From Streptomyces hygroscopicus subsp. hygroscopicus (GTDB taxonomy: Bacteria; Actinomycetota; Actinomycetes; Streptomycetales; Streptomycetaceae), in NCBI RefSeq assembly GCF_030269125.1, contig NZ_BSSM01000002.1, forward strand, positions 1 to 64,000: 64,000 nt of DNA. Reading direction: 5' to 3'. Both the position numbers and the translations under genes were made by a program. The notes under the pieces are model-generated. The model saw only the letters and a list, made by a program, of their open reading frames with translations. It made no database searches and was not told where the DNA came from. Every line of letters starts with the position of its first letter. Position 1 is the first letter of the stretch. Shown piece after piece: positions 16,113-26,141 of this stretch.

Positions 16113-17321
16113 ATGACTGCTGCGCAGACCCCCGAGGTCCCCACTCTCCTTGTCAAGATCTTCGGTAAGGACCGGCCGGGTATCACGGCCGGACTCTTCG
16201 ACACCCTTGCCTCGTACTCCCTCGACGTGGTCGACATCGAGCAGGTCGTCACCCGGGGACGCCTGGTCCTGTGTGCGCTGGTGACCCAGCCGCCGGCCGG
16301 CGTCGAAGGTGATCTGCGGGCCACCGTGCACAGCTGGGCCGAGTCGATGAAGATGCAGGCGGAGATCATCTCGGGGCATGGCGACAACCGCCCGCGCGGC
16401 CTCGGTCGCTCCCTGGTGACCGTCCTCGGCAATCCGCTCACGGCCGAGTCGACGGCCGCCATCGCCACCCGCATCGCGAAGGCGGGCGGCAACATCGACC
16501 GTATCTTCCGGCTCGCCAAGTACCCCGTGACCGCCGTGGAGTTCGCGGTCTCCGGCGTGGCGACCGAGCCCCTGCGCACCGCGCTGGCCTCGGACGCCTC
16601 GGCACTCGGTGTCGACATCGCCGTCGTCTCGGCGGGGCTGCACCGGCGCGCGCAGCGTCTCGTGGTCATGGACGTGGACTCCACCCTCATCCAGGACGAG
16701 GTCATCGAGCTGTTCGCCGCCCACGCCGGCTGCGAGGACAAGGTCGCCGAGGTCACCGCCGCGGCGATGCGAGGCGAGCTGGACTTCGAGCAGTCGCTGC
16801 ACGCCCGTGTCGCCCTGCTGGCCGGGCTCGACGCCTCCGTGGTCGAGAAGGTGCGCAACGAGATCAGGCTGACCCCCGGCGCCCGCACCCTGATCCGCAC
16901 CCTGAAGCGGCTCGGCTACCAGGTCGGCGTGGTCTCCGGTGGCTTCACCCAGGTCACCGACGATCTCAAGGAACGCCTCGGCCTCGACTTCGCCCAGGCC
17001 AACACGCTGGAGATCGTCGACGGCAAGCTGACCGGCCGGGTCACCGGCGAGATCGTGGACCGGGCGGGCAAGGCGAGGCTGCTGCGCCGGTTCGCCGCGG
17101 AGGCCGGGGTGCCGCTGGCGCAGACGGTGGCGATCGGTGACGGCGCCAACGACCTCGACATGCTGAACGCGGCCGGTCTCGGCGTCGCCTTCAACGCCAA
17201 GCCCGTGGTGCGCGAGGCGGCGCACACGGCAGTGAACTTCCCCTTCCTCGACACGGTCCTCTACCTCCTCGGCATCACCCGCGAAGAGGTCGAGGCGGCC
17301 AACACCCACGTCGAGAGCTGA
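16113..17321 (+). CDS. serB: Phosphoserine phosphatase with N-terminal ACT domains
   Basis: Encodes 402 residues. Two tandem ACT-type regulatory domains (about 10-90 and 97-175, the first with KIFGKDRPGITAGLF) precede a HAD phosphatase core: D187-V-D189-S-T (nucleophile and acid), SGGFT (motif II serine), a lysine in the VDRAGKARLL segment, and GDGANDLDM (motif IV). It hydrolyses phosphoserine in the last step of serine synthesis in the cytosol; the ACT domains probably sense serine. The ATG at 16113 lies at the start of family similarity with GGTGGTGAG upstream. It is monocistronic, with a terminator at 17370-17406. Confidence 0.96.
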   Translation: MTAAQTPEVPTLLVKIFGKDRPGITAGLFDTLASYSLDVVDIEQVVTRGRLVLCALVTQPPAGVEGDLRATVHSWAESMKMQAEIISGHGDNRPRGLGRSLVTVLGNPLTAESTAAIATRIAKAGGNIDRIFRLAKYPVTAVEFAVSGVATEPLRTALASDASALGVDIAVVSAGLHRRAQRLVVMDVDSTLIQDEVIELFAAHAGCEDKVAEVTAAAMRGELDFEQSLHARVALLAGLDASVVEKVRNEIRLTPGARTLIRTLKRLGYQVGVVSGGFTQVTDDLKERLGLDFAQANTLEIVDGKLTGRVTGEIVDRAGKARLLRRFAAEAGVPLAQTVAIGDGANDLDMLNAAGLGVAFNAKPVVREAAHTAVNFPFLDTVLYLLGITREEVEAANTHVES

Positions 17322-17369
17322 GACCGCTCAGCAGGGACCGAGCCCTGTGAGCGGCCCGCGTCCCAGGGC

Positions 17370-17406
17370 GCGAAGGCCCGGCCCGCCCACGGCACCGGGC
17401 CTTCGC
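17370..17406. terminator. Bidirectional terminator
   Basis: A 12-bp perfect stem GCGAAGGCCCGG/CCGGGCCTTCGC (17370-17381 and 17395-17406) lies between convergent serB and the SixA-like gene. Confidence 0.88.
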
Positions 17407-17423
17407 CGCCTTGCGGTGTCACC

Positions 17424-17942
17424 TCATGCGGACGGTGCCCAGTACTCCGTCAGCGTGGCCACGCCCGGCTCCAGGCTCTTCCAGGGGCCCTCGAAGGACA
17501 GCAGCGCGAAGGCGGCGGCGGGGAAGCCGCGGCGGTTCATCCGGTCGCGGGCGTCCCCGTCGGCCGAGCCGGCGAGGATCTCGGCGAGCCCGTGGACCCC
17601 CGGGTTGTGGCCGATCAGGATCAGGGTGCCGACTTCGTCCGGGACCTCGTTCAGAAGGGCGATGAGCCGGCCCGGGGAGGCCTCGTAGATCCGCTCCTCG
17701 TAGACGGTCTTCGGCCGGTGTTCCAGTTCGTGGACGGCGAGCTTCCAGGTCTCGCGGGTCCGGGTCGCGGTGGAACACAGGGCCAGGTCGAAGGTGAGGC
17801 CGGTGTCGGTCAGCTTGCGGCCGGCGACGGCCGCGTCCATGCGGCCCCGCTCGGCGAGCGGGCGCTCATGGTCGGACACCTGGGGCCAGTCGGCTTTCGC
17901 ATGCCGGAAAAGGGCGATCCTGCGGGGTTCTGCGACGCTCAT
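17424..17942 (-). CDS. SixA-like histidine phosphatase
   Basis: A 172-residue member of the histidine phosphatase (phosphoglycerate mutase-like) superfamily. The catalytic RHAKADW motif (H14), the CSTATRTRETW segment with a second arginine, the E of YEERIYEA and the distal LIGHNPGV histidine are all present in order. The closest named relatives are SixA phosphohistidine phosphatases, which remove phosphate from histidine-containing phosphotransfer proteins; the substrate in Streptomyces is not established. It is cytosolic, of normal length and convergent with serB. The ATG start at 17942 gives a short family-typical N terminus (MSVAEPRRIALFRHA). Confidence 0.92.
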   Translation of the reverse strand: MSVAEPRRIALFRHAKADWPQVSDHERPLAERGRMDAAVAGRKLTDTGLTFDLALCSTATRTRETWKLAVHELEHRPKTVYEERIYEASPGRLIALLNEVPDEVGTLILIGHNPGVHGLAEILAGSADGDARDRMNRRGFPAAAFALLSFEGPWKSLEPGVATLTEYWAPSA

Positions 17943-18020
17943 GCGTCCCAGCTTCGCATGAAACAGGCCACCGGGCGCAGGGAGTTGACATGCGGATTCA
18001 CCATGTGAGGCGGCTTCCGG

Positions 18021-18227
18021 TCAGCGCGTGAGCAGCTGCCGCGCGCGCTCGACCAGGTGGGCTATCTCCGGGTCCGTGCCCGCCGCGTGCGCGTCCGACG
18101 GGTTCAGTATCAGCAGGAACAGGACGCCGAAGGCGAGCACGGGCAGCGCGAGGGCCCACCAGGGCAACCGCATGTCGACGCCGCCCGTGGTCGCCGGGTG
18201 GCTCCGGAAGTGGGTGCGGGCGGGCAT
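18021..18227 (-). CDS. Small membrane protein, conserved hypothetical
   Basis: A 68-residue protein: about 20 polar residues, one strong transmembrane or signal-like segment (LPWWALALPVLAFGVLFLLI) and a short charged tail ending in IAHLVERARQLLTR. The ATG at 18227 is well supported by GGAGG five bases upstream; an internal Met (MRLPWWA) could give a 50-residue form. Small proteins of this kind recur next to sixA-like genes in streptomycetes, but I know of no function. A GGTGACC/GGTCACC inverted repeat lies 29-50 bp upstream and may be its operator. Confidence 0.75.
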   Translation of the reverse strand: MPARTHFRSHPATTGGVDMRLPWWALALPVLAFGVLFLLILNPSDAHAAGTDPEIAHLVERARQLLTR

Positions 18228-18255
18228 GATCGCCTCCGTGGTCGTCGAGCGGTTC

Positions 18256-18277
18256 GGTGACCACCCCTGCGGTCACC
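18256..18277. promoter_or_regulatory. Inverted repeat upstream of the 68-residue membrane protein gene
   Basis: GGTGACC (18256-18262) and GGTCACC (18271-18277) form a perfect 7-bp dyad with an 8-bp centre, 29-50 bp before the start codon. This geometry suits a dimeric regulator. No recognised family consensus was identified. Confidence 0.4.
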
Positions 18278-18419
18278 ACTCGAAGGTACGGAATCCATGG
18301 CCGCCAACCCATCGGGTCTTCCACCCAGTTACCCCTGAGCCTTACCCCCTAGGGGACAGGGGGGCCAGCACCACCATCCGCCGGAAGAGCCCGGTGGCGG
18401 GGGTGCCGGCCGGGTGGCG

Positions 18420-18539
18420 TCACGGGGACGCGATGGTCGCGACGATGGCGATGACGACGAAGATCGCGAAGAAGGAGCCGAAGACGAGCAGCATCTTCTT
18501 CTGACCGTTGGGCGGGTTCGGGTCGAGCACAGGCTGCAT
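18420..18539 (-). CDS. 39-residue transporter-associated membrane microprotein (SGM_5486 type)
   Basis: Encodes MQPVLDPNPPNGQKKMLLVF... with a polar Pro/Asn N terminus, a KK pair and one hydrophobic helix (about residues 16-36) ending TIASP. This matches the actinobacterial family named SGM_5486 transporter-associated protein (from memory), seen immediately downstream of CynX/NimT-type MFS genes, and that is its position here: 44 bp after the MFS stop on the same strand. It probably binds or stabilises the transporter in the membrane. No obvious ribosome site precedes the ATG, so coupling to the upstream gene is likely. Confidence 0.8.
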   Translation of the reverse strand: MQPVLDPNPPNGQKKMLLVFGSFFAIFVVIAIVATIASP

Positions 18540-18583
18540 GCGCCCAGTCTCGCACCCCTCCCCCGGCATCCCGTGCTCGGGGG

Positions 18584-20038
18584 TCAGCGCGTCGCGGCCT
18601 CCTCCTCCACCGTGCGGTCGCGGCCCGCCAGGAAGCCCACCAGCATCTGGGGCACCATGAGGCCCGCCATCAGGGCGATCGGCAGGCCCCAGCCGCCGCT
18701 GTGCTGGTAGAGCACGCCGACCAGCAGCGGGCCGGGGATGGAGATCAGATAGCCGGTGCTCTGCGCGAACGCGGACAGCTGGGCCACACCGGGACCGCTG
18801 CGGGCACGCATGCCGACCATCGTCAGCGCCAGCGGGAAGGCGCAGTTCGCGACGCCGAGCAGCAGCGCCCAGGCCCAGGCACCGGCGGCCGGGGCGAGGT
18901 AGAGACCGGCGTACCCGGCGAGGCCGCACACGCCCAGGACCAGCACGATCGGGCCCTGGTGGGGCAGCCGGGCGGCGATCCGCGGGATGACGAAGGCCAG
19001 CGGTACGCCCATCACCATCGTCACCGCGAGCAGCAGACCCGCGGTGCCGGCCGGCACCCCGGCGTCCCGGAAGATCTGCGCCATCCAGCCCATGGTGATG
19101 TAGGCGGCGGTGGCCTGGAGGCCGAAGAAGGCGGCGAGCGCCCAGGCGGTACGGCTGCGGGCGATCCGCAACGGAGGCCGCTCCTCGGCGGGCCGCCCCG
19201 GCCCCGGCGCCGACGCCCGCCGCGCATCCGGCTCCGGGCCCCGCGCCGGGTCGGGCACCCTTGCGGAAGCCGTGCAGCCGGCCGACGCCCCCGGCCCGGC
19301 CGCGCCCTCCTCCCGCCCGGAGCACTCCCGGGCCTCCTGGGCCTCGCGGGTCTGCCGGGGCTCCCGGCCCTCGCGGACCAGCGGCACCCAGGGCACCACC
19401 GCGACCGCCGCGAGCACCGCCCAGACCGCGAGTCCCGGTTTCCAGCCGCCGCCCATGGCGCGGGTCAGCGGGACCGTCACCGCGGCCGGGAGGGACGTAC
19501 CGAGCGCGAGGACCATCGAGTACAGGCCGGTCATGGAGCCGACCCGGTCGGGGAACCAGCGCTTGACGATGACCGGCATCAGCACGTTGCTGACGGCGAT
19601 GCCCATCAGGGCGAGCGCGCTGGCGGCCAGGAACCCCGCGGTGCCGCCGGCGTACGGCCGTATCAGCAGACCCGCGAAGATCGCGGCCATGCCGGCGCAC
19701 ACCACGGCGGCCGGTCCGAACCGGCGCGCCAGGCGGGGAGCCGTCACACCGAAGACGGCGAAGCACAGCGGGGGCACGGAGGTGAGCAGCCCGGCCACGC
19801 CGCCGCTCATCCCGAGCCCGTCGCGGACCTCCTGCAGCAGTGCGCCCAGGCTGGTGATGGCCGGGCGGAGGTTGACCGCGGACAGCATGATGCCGACGAC
19901 CACCAGGCGGGTCGCCCACGCGCGCGCGGGGCCCGTGCCCGGCGTCGCCGACGTCGCGCCGGCCACGGCGGACGTGTCGCGCTCGCTCGGGGACATCGCC
20001 GTACGGGTGTCCGTCGTCCGGGTTTCCTCACTCACCAT
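18584..20038 (-). CDS. MFS transporter, CynX/NimT (cyanate/nitroimidazole-type) family
   Basis: Encodes 484 residues with about 12 hydrophobic segments in two halves, separated by an unusually long, Arg/Ala/Glu/Pro-rich cytosolic loop (roughly residues 225-300). The N half opens with VVVGIMLSAVNLRPAITSLGALL, typical of the CynX branch, followed by YSMVLALGTSLPAAV. The substrate is unknown; cyanate, 2-nitroimidazole or purine-like anions are family options. The start is within a cluster of Mets (20038 chosen). It is divergent from a FadR-type regulator with a palindrome between them, so it is the likely regulated target. Confidence 0.9.
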   Translation of the reverse strand: MVSEETRTTDTRTAMSPSERDTSAVAGATSATPGTGPARAWATRLVVVGIMLSAVNLRPAITSLGALLQEVRDGLGMSGGVAGLLTSVPPLCFAVFGVTAPRLARRFGPAAVVCAGMAAIFAGLLIRPYAGGTAGFLAASALALMGIAVSNVLMPVIVKRWFPDRVGSMTGLYSMVLALGTSLPAAVTVPLTRAMGGGWKPGLAVWAVLAAVAVVPWVPLVREGREPRQTREAQEARECSGREEGAAGPGASAGCTASARVPDPARGPEPDARRASAPGPGRPAEERPPLRIARSRTAWALAAFFGLQATAAYITMGWMAQIFRDAGVPAGTAGLLLAVTMVMGVPLAFVIPRIAARLPHQGPIVLVLGVCGLAGYAGLYLAPAAGAWAWALLLGVANCAFPLALTMVGMRARSGPGVAQLSAFAQSTGYLISIPGPLLVGVLYQHSGGWGLPIALMAGLMVPQMLVGFLAGRDRTVEEEAATR

Positions 20039-20053
20039 GAGGCTCATCATAGA

Positions 20054-20066
20054 ATCATAGGATGAT
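20054..20066. promoter_or_regulatory. Probable GntR/FadR operator
   Basis: ATCAT-AGG-ATGAT, a perfect 5-3-5 palindrome, lies in the MFS/FadR divergent promoter region, with another ATCAT directly upstream at 20046-20050. It has the size of sites bound by FadR-subfamily dimers. It sits between the MFS start codon and the regulator start, so it could control both. Confidence 0.6.
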
Positions 20067-20129
20067 TGGTTGTCCATCCCCGGAACCGCCGGAGCGTGCG
20101 CGCCCCGGTCTGTCGTGCGAAGGTGTGCC

Positions 20130-20813
20130 ATGCCTCTGAGCCACCCGCGCCGTTCGGCCCTCTCCGAGCAGGTGATCGCCGAACTGCGCAACCAGATCGC
20201 CACCGGTGAGTGGCCGGTCGGCTCACGCATCCCGACCGAACCCGAGCTGGTCGAACAGCTGGGCGTCGCCCGCAACACGGTCCGCGAGGCCGTGCGCGCG
20301 CTCGCCCACAACGGGCTGCTGGACATCCGGCAGGGCTCCGGCACCTACGTGGTGGCGACCAGCGAACTGGCCGGCGTGATGCACCGCCGGTTCGCCGACG
20401 CGGACCCCCGGCACATCGCCGAACTGCGCGCCACGCTGGAGTCGGCCGCGGCCAGGATGGCTGCCGAGCGGCGCACCGAGAAGGACCTCAAGCAACTGGA
20501 CGCGCTCCTGGCACGGCGCGAGGAGGCATGGGAGAGCGGCGAGGCGGAGGCCTTCGTGGCCGCCGACGCCACCTTCCACCTGGCCGTGGTGGCCGCGTCC
20601 CACAACGAGGTCATGACGGCGGTGTACGCCGACCTGGGCGAGCTGCTGCGGGACGCGCTGCGCGCGGACGTCGGCGCCGGGTTGACGCCGGACACGCGCA
20701 TGGACCACAGCCGCCTGATGGACGCGATCCGCACCGGCGACGCCGAGGCGGCGGCCAGGGAGGCGGCGAGCTATCCCTTCCAGTGCCGTCCGGGGCGGCC
20801 CGGCATCGGCTGA
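20130..20813 (+). CDS. GntR-family transcriptional regulator, FadR/FCD subfamily
   Basis: A 227-residue regulator. The N-terminal winged HTH (about 8-75) contains LSEQVIAELRNQIATGEWPVGSR, PTEPELVEQLGVARNTVREAVRAL and GLLDIRQGSGTYV. The C-terminal all-helical FCD ligand-binding domain (about 85-215) has D/H residues (FHLAVVAASHN and the DHSRLMDAI segment) that usually hold a metal and a carboxylate effector. It is divergent from the MFS transporter, which it most likely controls. The start is the ATG at 20130 with GAAGGTG upstream; an in-frame GTG-free extension to 20070 is less likely because it runs into the operator. Confidence 0.92.
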   Translation: MPLSHPRRSALSEQVIAELRNQIATGEWPVGSRIPTEPELVEQLGVARNTVREAVRALAHNGLLDIRQGSGTYVVATSELAGVMHRRFADADPRHIAELRATLESAAARMAAERRTEKDLKQLDALLARREEAWESGEAEAFVAADATFHLAVVAASHNEVMTAVYADLGELLRDALRADVGAGLTPDTRMDHSRLMDAIRTGDAEAAAREAASYPFQCRPGRPGIG

Positions 20814-20822
20814 CGACCCGGT

Positions 20823-21170
20823 TCAGCGCACCCTCTGGTGGCTGATCCACACCGAGCCGACCTCCTTCCAGCAGCGCCCGGTGAGCCGCACCGTCAGGGC
20901 CGGCTCGTCGTCCACCGGGGCGCTGTCGGTGTCGATGTCCCACCAGCGGGCGCACTCGATGTGCAGGCGTACCCGGTCGGTGTCGGCATAGGGGTTGTGG
21001 CAGTACGCCACCACGTGGGAGCCGGTCACCGCCGTCCGGCACGCGGCCCCGAACAGGGTCGGCGCGGGCGGGCCGGTGCTCGCGCGGGCGTGGGGCGTCG
21101 CGTCGTACGGCAGGGAGAGGACGAGGGCGACGGCCGCGATCAGCGGGGCCAGGCAGCGGGACAGGCGCAC
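20823..21170 (-). CDS. Secreted hypothetical protein
   Basis: A 115-residue protein with a Sec signal peptide (VRLSRCLAPLIAAVALVLSLP, cleavage probably near ARAS at about residue 31) and a mature part containing four cysteines in CRTAV, YCHN, ECARWW and RCWKE. These could form two disulfides. No family is recognised. The GTG start at 21170 has AGGAGG seven bases upstream. Its stop lies only 9 bp from the stop of the convergent FadR gene, leaving no room for a terminator between them. Confidence 0.78.
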   Translation of the reverse strand: MRLSRCLAPLIAAVALVLSLPYDATPHARASTGPPAPTLFGAACRTAVTGSHVVAYCHNPYADTDRVRLHIECARWWDIDTDSAPVDDEPALTVRLTGRCWKEVGSVWISHQRVR

Positions 21171-21324
21171 AAGGAGACCTCCTCGGCCGGGCTGCGGGGG
21201 GACGCGCCGCGCGGACGTGTCTTCAGGGTGCGCCGCGCGCGGGACGGCCCGCCCGACCGGTGAGCCGAACGGGTGACGGCGCGCGGACGGGCGACCCCGC
21301 AGCGCACGACGCCGGAGACGGCGA

Positions 21325-21354
21325 GGGCCCGCGCCCCCTGCGGGGTGCGGGCCC
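21325..21354. terminator. Terminator downstream of fabI
   Basis: GGGCCCGCGCCCC (21325-21337) pairs with GGGGTGCGGGCCC (21342-21354) across a CTGC loop, with a single G.U pair. It closes the fabG-fabI unit on the minus strand. Confidence 0.75.
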
Positions 21355-21411
21355 GGTCGAGCCGTACGGCCGCGAAAGGCGCGGCAGCGGGTTTCGGCCG
21401 CGCGGCAGCGC

Positions 21412-22179
21412 TCAGGCGCCGATCGCGTGGAGACCGCCGTCCACGTGGATGATCTCGCCGGTGGTCTTCGGGAACCAGTCGCTGAGCAGGGCGACGATGC
21501 CCTTGCCGGCCGGCTCCGGGTCCTTCAGGTCCCACTCCAGCGGGGAGCGGCTGTCCCACACGGAGGCCAGTTCGCTGAAGCCCGGGATGGACTTGGCGGC
21601 CATGGAGCCGATCGGGCCCGCGGAGATGAGGTTGCAGCGGATGTTCTGCTTGCCCAGGTCACGCGCCATGTAGCGGTTGGTCGCCTCCAGGGCGGCCTTG
21701 GCCGGGCCCATCCAGTCGTACTGCGGCCAGGCGAACTGGGCGTCGAAGGTGAGGCCGACGACCGAGCCGCCGTTCTGCATCAGCGGCAGGCAGGCCATGG
21801 TGAGCGACTTCAGGGAGAACGCCGAGACGTGCATGGCGGTGGCCACGGACTCGAACGGCGTGTTGAGGAAGTTGCCGCCGAGCGCGTCCTGCGGGGCGAA
21901 GCCGATGGAGTGCACGACGCCGTCGAGGCCGCCCAGCTCCTCGCCGACCACGTCGGCGAGCCGCCCGAGGTGCTCCTCGTTGGTCACGTCCAGCTCGATG
22001 ACCTTGGTGGGCTTCGGCAGCTTCTTGGCGATGCGCTCGGTCAGCGTGGGCCGCGGGAAGGCGGTCAGGATGATCTCGGCGCCCTGTTCCTGGGCCTGCT
22101 TGGCGGCGTGGAAGGCGATGGAGGACTCCATCAGCACACCGGTGATCAGGACGCGCTTGCCCTCGAGAATTCCGCTCAT
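21412..22179 (-). CDS. fabI: Enoyl-[acyl-carrier-protein] reductase (NADH)
   Basis: Encodes 255 residues of the FabI/InhA family, which reduces trans-2-enoyl-ACP in the last step of each type II fatty-acid elongation cycle. Diagnostic features are the N-terminal GKRVLITGVLMESSIAF cofactor region and the Tyr-x6-Lys catalytic pair Y154...K161 in QYDWMGPAKAAL. The ILTAFPR segment and the HVDGGLHAIGA C terminus also fit. The product is the likely triclosan/isoniazid-class target. It starts 5 bp after the fabG stop, forming a two-gene fatty-acid operon. Both genes are full length. Confidence 0.96.
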   Translation of the reverse strand: MSGILEGKRVLITGVLMESSIAFHAAKQAQEQGAEIILTAFPRPTLTERIAKKLPKPTKVIELDVTNEEHLGRLADVVGEELGGLDGVVHSIGFAPQDALGGNFLNTPFESVATAMHVSAFSLKSLTMACLPLMQNGGSVVGLTFDAQFAWPQYDWMGPAKAALEATNRYMARDLGKQNIRCNLISAGPIGSMAAKSIPGFSELASVWDSRSPLEWDLKDPEPAGKGIVALLSDWFPKTTGEIIHVDGGLHAIGA

Positions 22180-22184
22180 GGTGA

Positions 22185-22889
22185 TCAGTGACCCATTCCC
22201 AGTCCGCCGTCAACGGGGATGACGGCTCCAGTGATGTACGAGGCGTCGTCCGACGCGAGGAACCGGACCGCCGCGGCGATCTCCTCCGGCTGCGCGTAAC
22301 GGCCGAGCGGCACCTGCGAGACGATGCCCTGGCGCTGCTCGTCGCTGAGCACCTTGGTCATGTCGGTGTCCACGAAACCGGGCGCGACGACGTTGAAGGT
22401 GATGTTGCGCGAACCCAGCTCACGGGCGAGGGAGCGCGCGAAGCCGACCAGGGCGGCCTTGGAGGCGGCGTAGTTCGCCTGCCCCGCCGAGCCGAGCAGG
22501 CCGACCACGGAGGAGATCAGGACGACGCGGCCCTTCTTGGCGCGCAGCATGCCGCGGTTGGCGCGCTTGACGACGCGGAAGGTACCGGTGAGGTTGGTGT
22601 CGATGACCGAGGTGAAGTCCTCCTCGGACATGCGCATCAGGAGCTGGTCCTTGGTGATGCCGGCGTTGGCGACGAGCACCTCGACGGGACCGTGCTGGTC
22701 CTCGATCTCCTTGTAGGCCTGCTCCACCTGCTCGGGGTCGGTGATGTCGCACTTGACGGCCAGGAAGCCGGCCGGCGGCTCACCCGAGCGGTACGTGATC
22801 GCGACCTTGTCGCCGGCGTCGGCGAAAACGCGGGCGATGGCGAGGCCGATGCCCCGGTTGCCTCCGGTGACGAGAACCGAGCGGCTCAA
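22185..22889 (-). CDS. fabG: 3-oxoacyl-[acyl-carrier-protein] reductase
   Basis: A 234-residue classical SDR with TGGNRGIG (8-15), NAG at 75-77, S127, Y140 and K144 (YAASK) and the PVDGGLGMGH tail. It performs the NADPH-dependent ketoreduction of beta-ketoacyl-ACP. The best start is TTG at 22889: similarity begins exactly there (SRSVLVTGG) and AAAGGGTG lies about 5-8 nt upstream, while upstream in-frame sequence is not conserved-looking. It is followed by fabI after 5 bp. A TTG start may lower its translation relative to fabI. Confidence 0.95.
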   Translation of the reverse strand: MSRSVLVTGGNRGIGLAIARVFADAGDKVAITYRSGEPPAGFLAVKCDITDPEQVEQAYKEIEDQHGPVEVLVANAGITKDQLLMRMSEEDFTSVIDTNLTGTFRVVKRANRGMLRAKKGRVVLISSVVGLLGSAGQANYAASKAALVGFARSLARELGSRNITFNVVAPGFVDTDMTKVLSDEQRQGIVSQVPLGRYAQPEEIAAAVRFLASDDASYITGAVIPVDGGLGMGH

Positions 22890-23140
22890 CGGATCACCCT
22901 TTCGATAGCGGTCTGCTAGAGGTCCGACAACCCGCCCGAACACCTGGATGACAGGCGGCTTCACCGAAAACCTATCGGTACGGCCCCGTCGGTGGGCATT
23001 CGGGCACCGACAGTGGCGCGGGACCGACGCTGTCGGGTCCCTACAGATCCGCGGGGTGCGGGTCCGAAAGGTGTGTGGTCCGCGAGGCCGCCCGCGGGCC
23101 ATGATCGGAGCCGACAGGCCACGACAGCAGGGAGACCTCC

Positions 23141-24693
<1,553 letters not shown>

Positions 24694-24697
<4 letters not shown>

Positions 24698-26085
24698 GCA
24701 CTGGTAGCAGCAAGCCGCACGAGATCGTCGAGCGGGCACTCGCGCTGTCCCGGGCGGACGGGTGCGTCGTCATCGCCGACGAGCGCTCCACCGCGAACCT
24801 GCGCTGGGCGGGCAACGCGCTCACCACGAACGGCGTGACCCGGGGCCGCGGCCTCACGGTGATCGCGACCGTGGACGGGCGGCAGGGCACCGCCACCGGA
24901 GTCGTCTCGCGGTCGGCGGTGACCTCGGACGAGCTGGAGCCGCTGGTGCGGGCCGCGGAGGCCGCCGCGCGCGGGGCCGGGCCCGCCGAGGACGCGCAGC
25001 CGCTGGTCACGGACGTGCCGGCGGCGCCCGACTTCACCGACGCGCCCGCCGAGACCTCCTCCGCCGTGTTCGCCGACTTCGCCCCGGCGCTCGGCGAGGC
25101 CTTCGCCCGCGCCCGGACCGGCGGCCGGGAACTGTACGGCTTCGCGAACCACGAGATGGTGTCGACCTACCTGGGTACCTCGACCGGGCTGCGGCTGCGG
25201 CACGACCAGCCCACCGGCACCCTGGAGCTGAACGCCAAGTCGCCCGACCGCACCCGCTCGGCCTGGGCCGGACGCTCCACCCGGGACTTCAAGGACGTGG
25301 ACCCGGCCGCCATGGACGCCGAGCTGGCCGTGCGGCTGGGCTGGGCGCAGCGGCGCGTGGAGCTGCCCGCGGGCCGCTACGAGACGCTGCTGCCGCCCAC
25401 CGCGGTGGCGGACCTGCTGGTCTACCAGCTGTGGTCGGCCTCGGGGCGGGACGCGGCGGAGGGCCGTACGGTCTTCTCCAGGCCCGGCGGCGGCACCCGG
25501 ATCGGCGAGCGGCTCTCCGAGCTGCCGCTGAACCTGCGCAGCGACCCGAACGAGCCCGGTCTGGAGTGCGCGCCCTTCGTGATCGCCCACTCCTCGGGCG
25601 GCGACCGGTCGGTGTTCGACAACGGGCTGCCGGCCCCGGCCACCGACTGGATCCACCAGGGCGTGCTCCGGAACCTGACCACGACCCGGCACAGCGCCGC
25701 CCTGACCGGGCTGCCGGTCACCCCCGCCGCGGACAACCTGATCCTGGACGGCGGCAACCGCTCCCTGGACGAGATGGTCGCGGACACCGAGCACGGGCTG
25801 CTGCTGACCTGCCTGTGGTACATCCGCGAGGTCGACCCGGCGACGCTGCTGCTCACCGGCCTGACCCGGGACGGCGTCTACCTCGTGGAGAACGGCGAGG
25901 TCACCGGGCAGGTGAACAACTTCCGGTTCAACGAGTCGCCGGTGGACCTGCTGCGCCGGGCGATCGAGGCGGGCCGCACGGAGAAGACGCTGCCGCGCGA
26001 GTGGGGCGACTGGTTCACCAGGGCCGCGATGCCGCCGCTGCGGGTCCCCGATTTCAACATGAGTTCTGTCAGCCAGGGCGTATAA
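24694..26085 (+). CDS. tldE: TldE/PmbA-like protease subunit
   Basis: A 463-residue partner of TldD. It has the same overall fold (ADERSTANLRWAGNALTTNG N-terminal strand, LYGFANHEMVSTYLGTSTGLR, LTGLTRDGVYLVENGEVTGQV near the C terminus) but lacks an HExxxH motif, as expected for the non-catalytic subunit. AGGAGG lies just before the ATG inside the tldD end, so translation is coupled. The pair is followed 56 bp later by tyrS, which may be read from the same transcript. Confidence 0.93.
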
Positions 26086-26141
26086 CCTCGTAGTCGGCTG
26101 TCACCCGACCGCCCGAGGACCACCAAGGAGACACGAGAACC

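Noticed and set aside
26086..26141. T-box leader before tyrS
   Set aside because: Only 56 bp separate tldE and tyrS, too short for a T-box, and no specifier or T-box sequence is seen.
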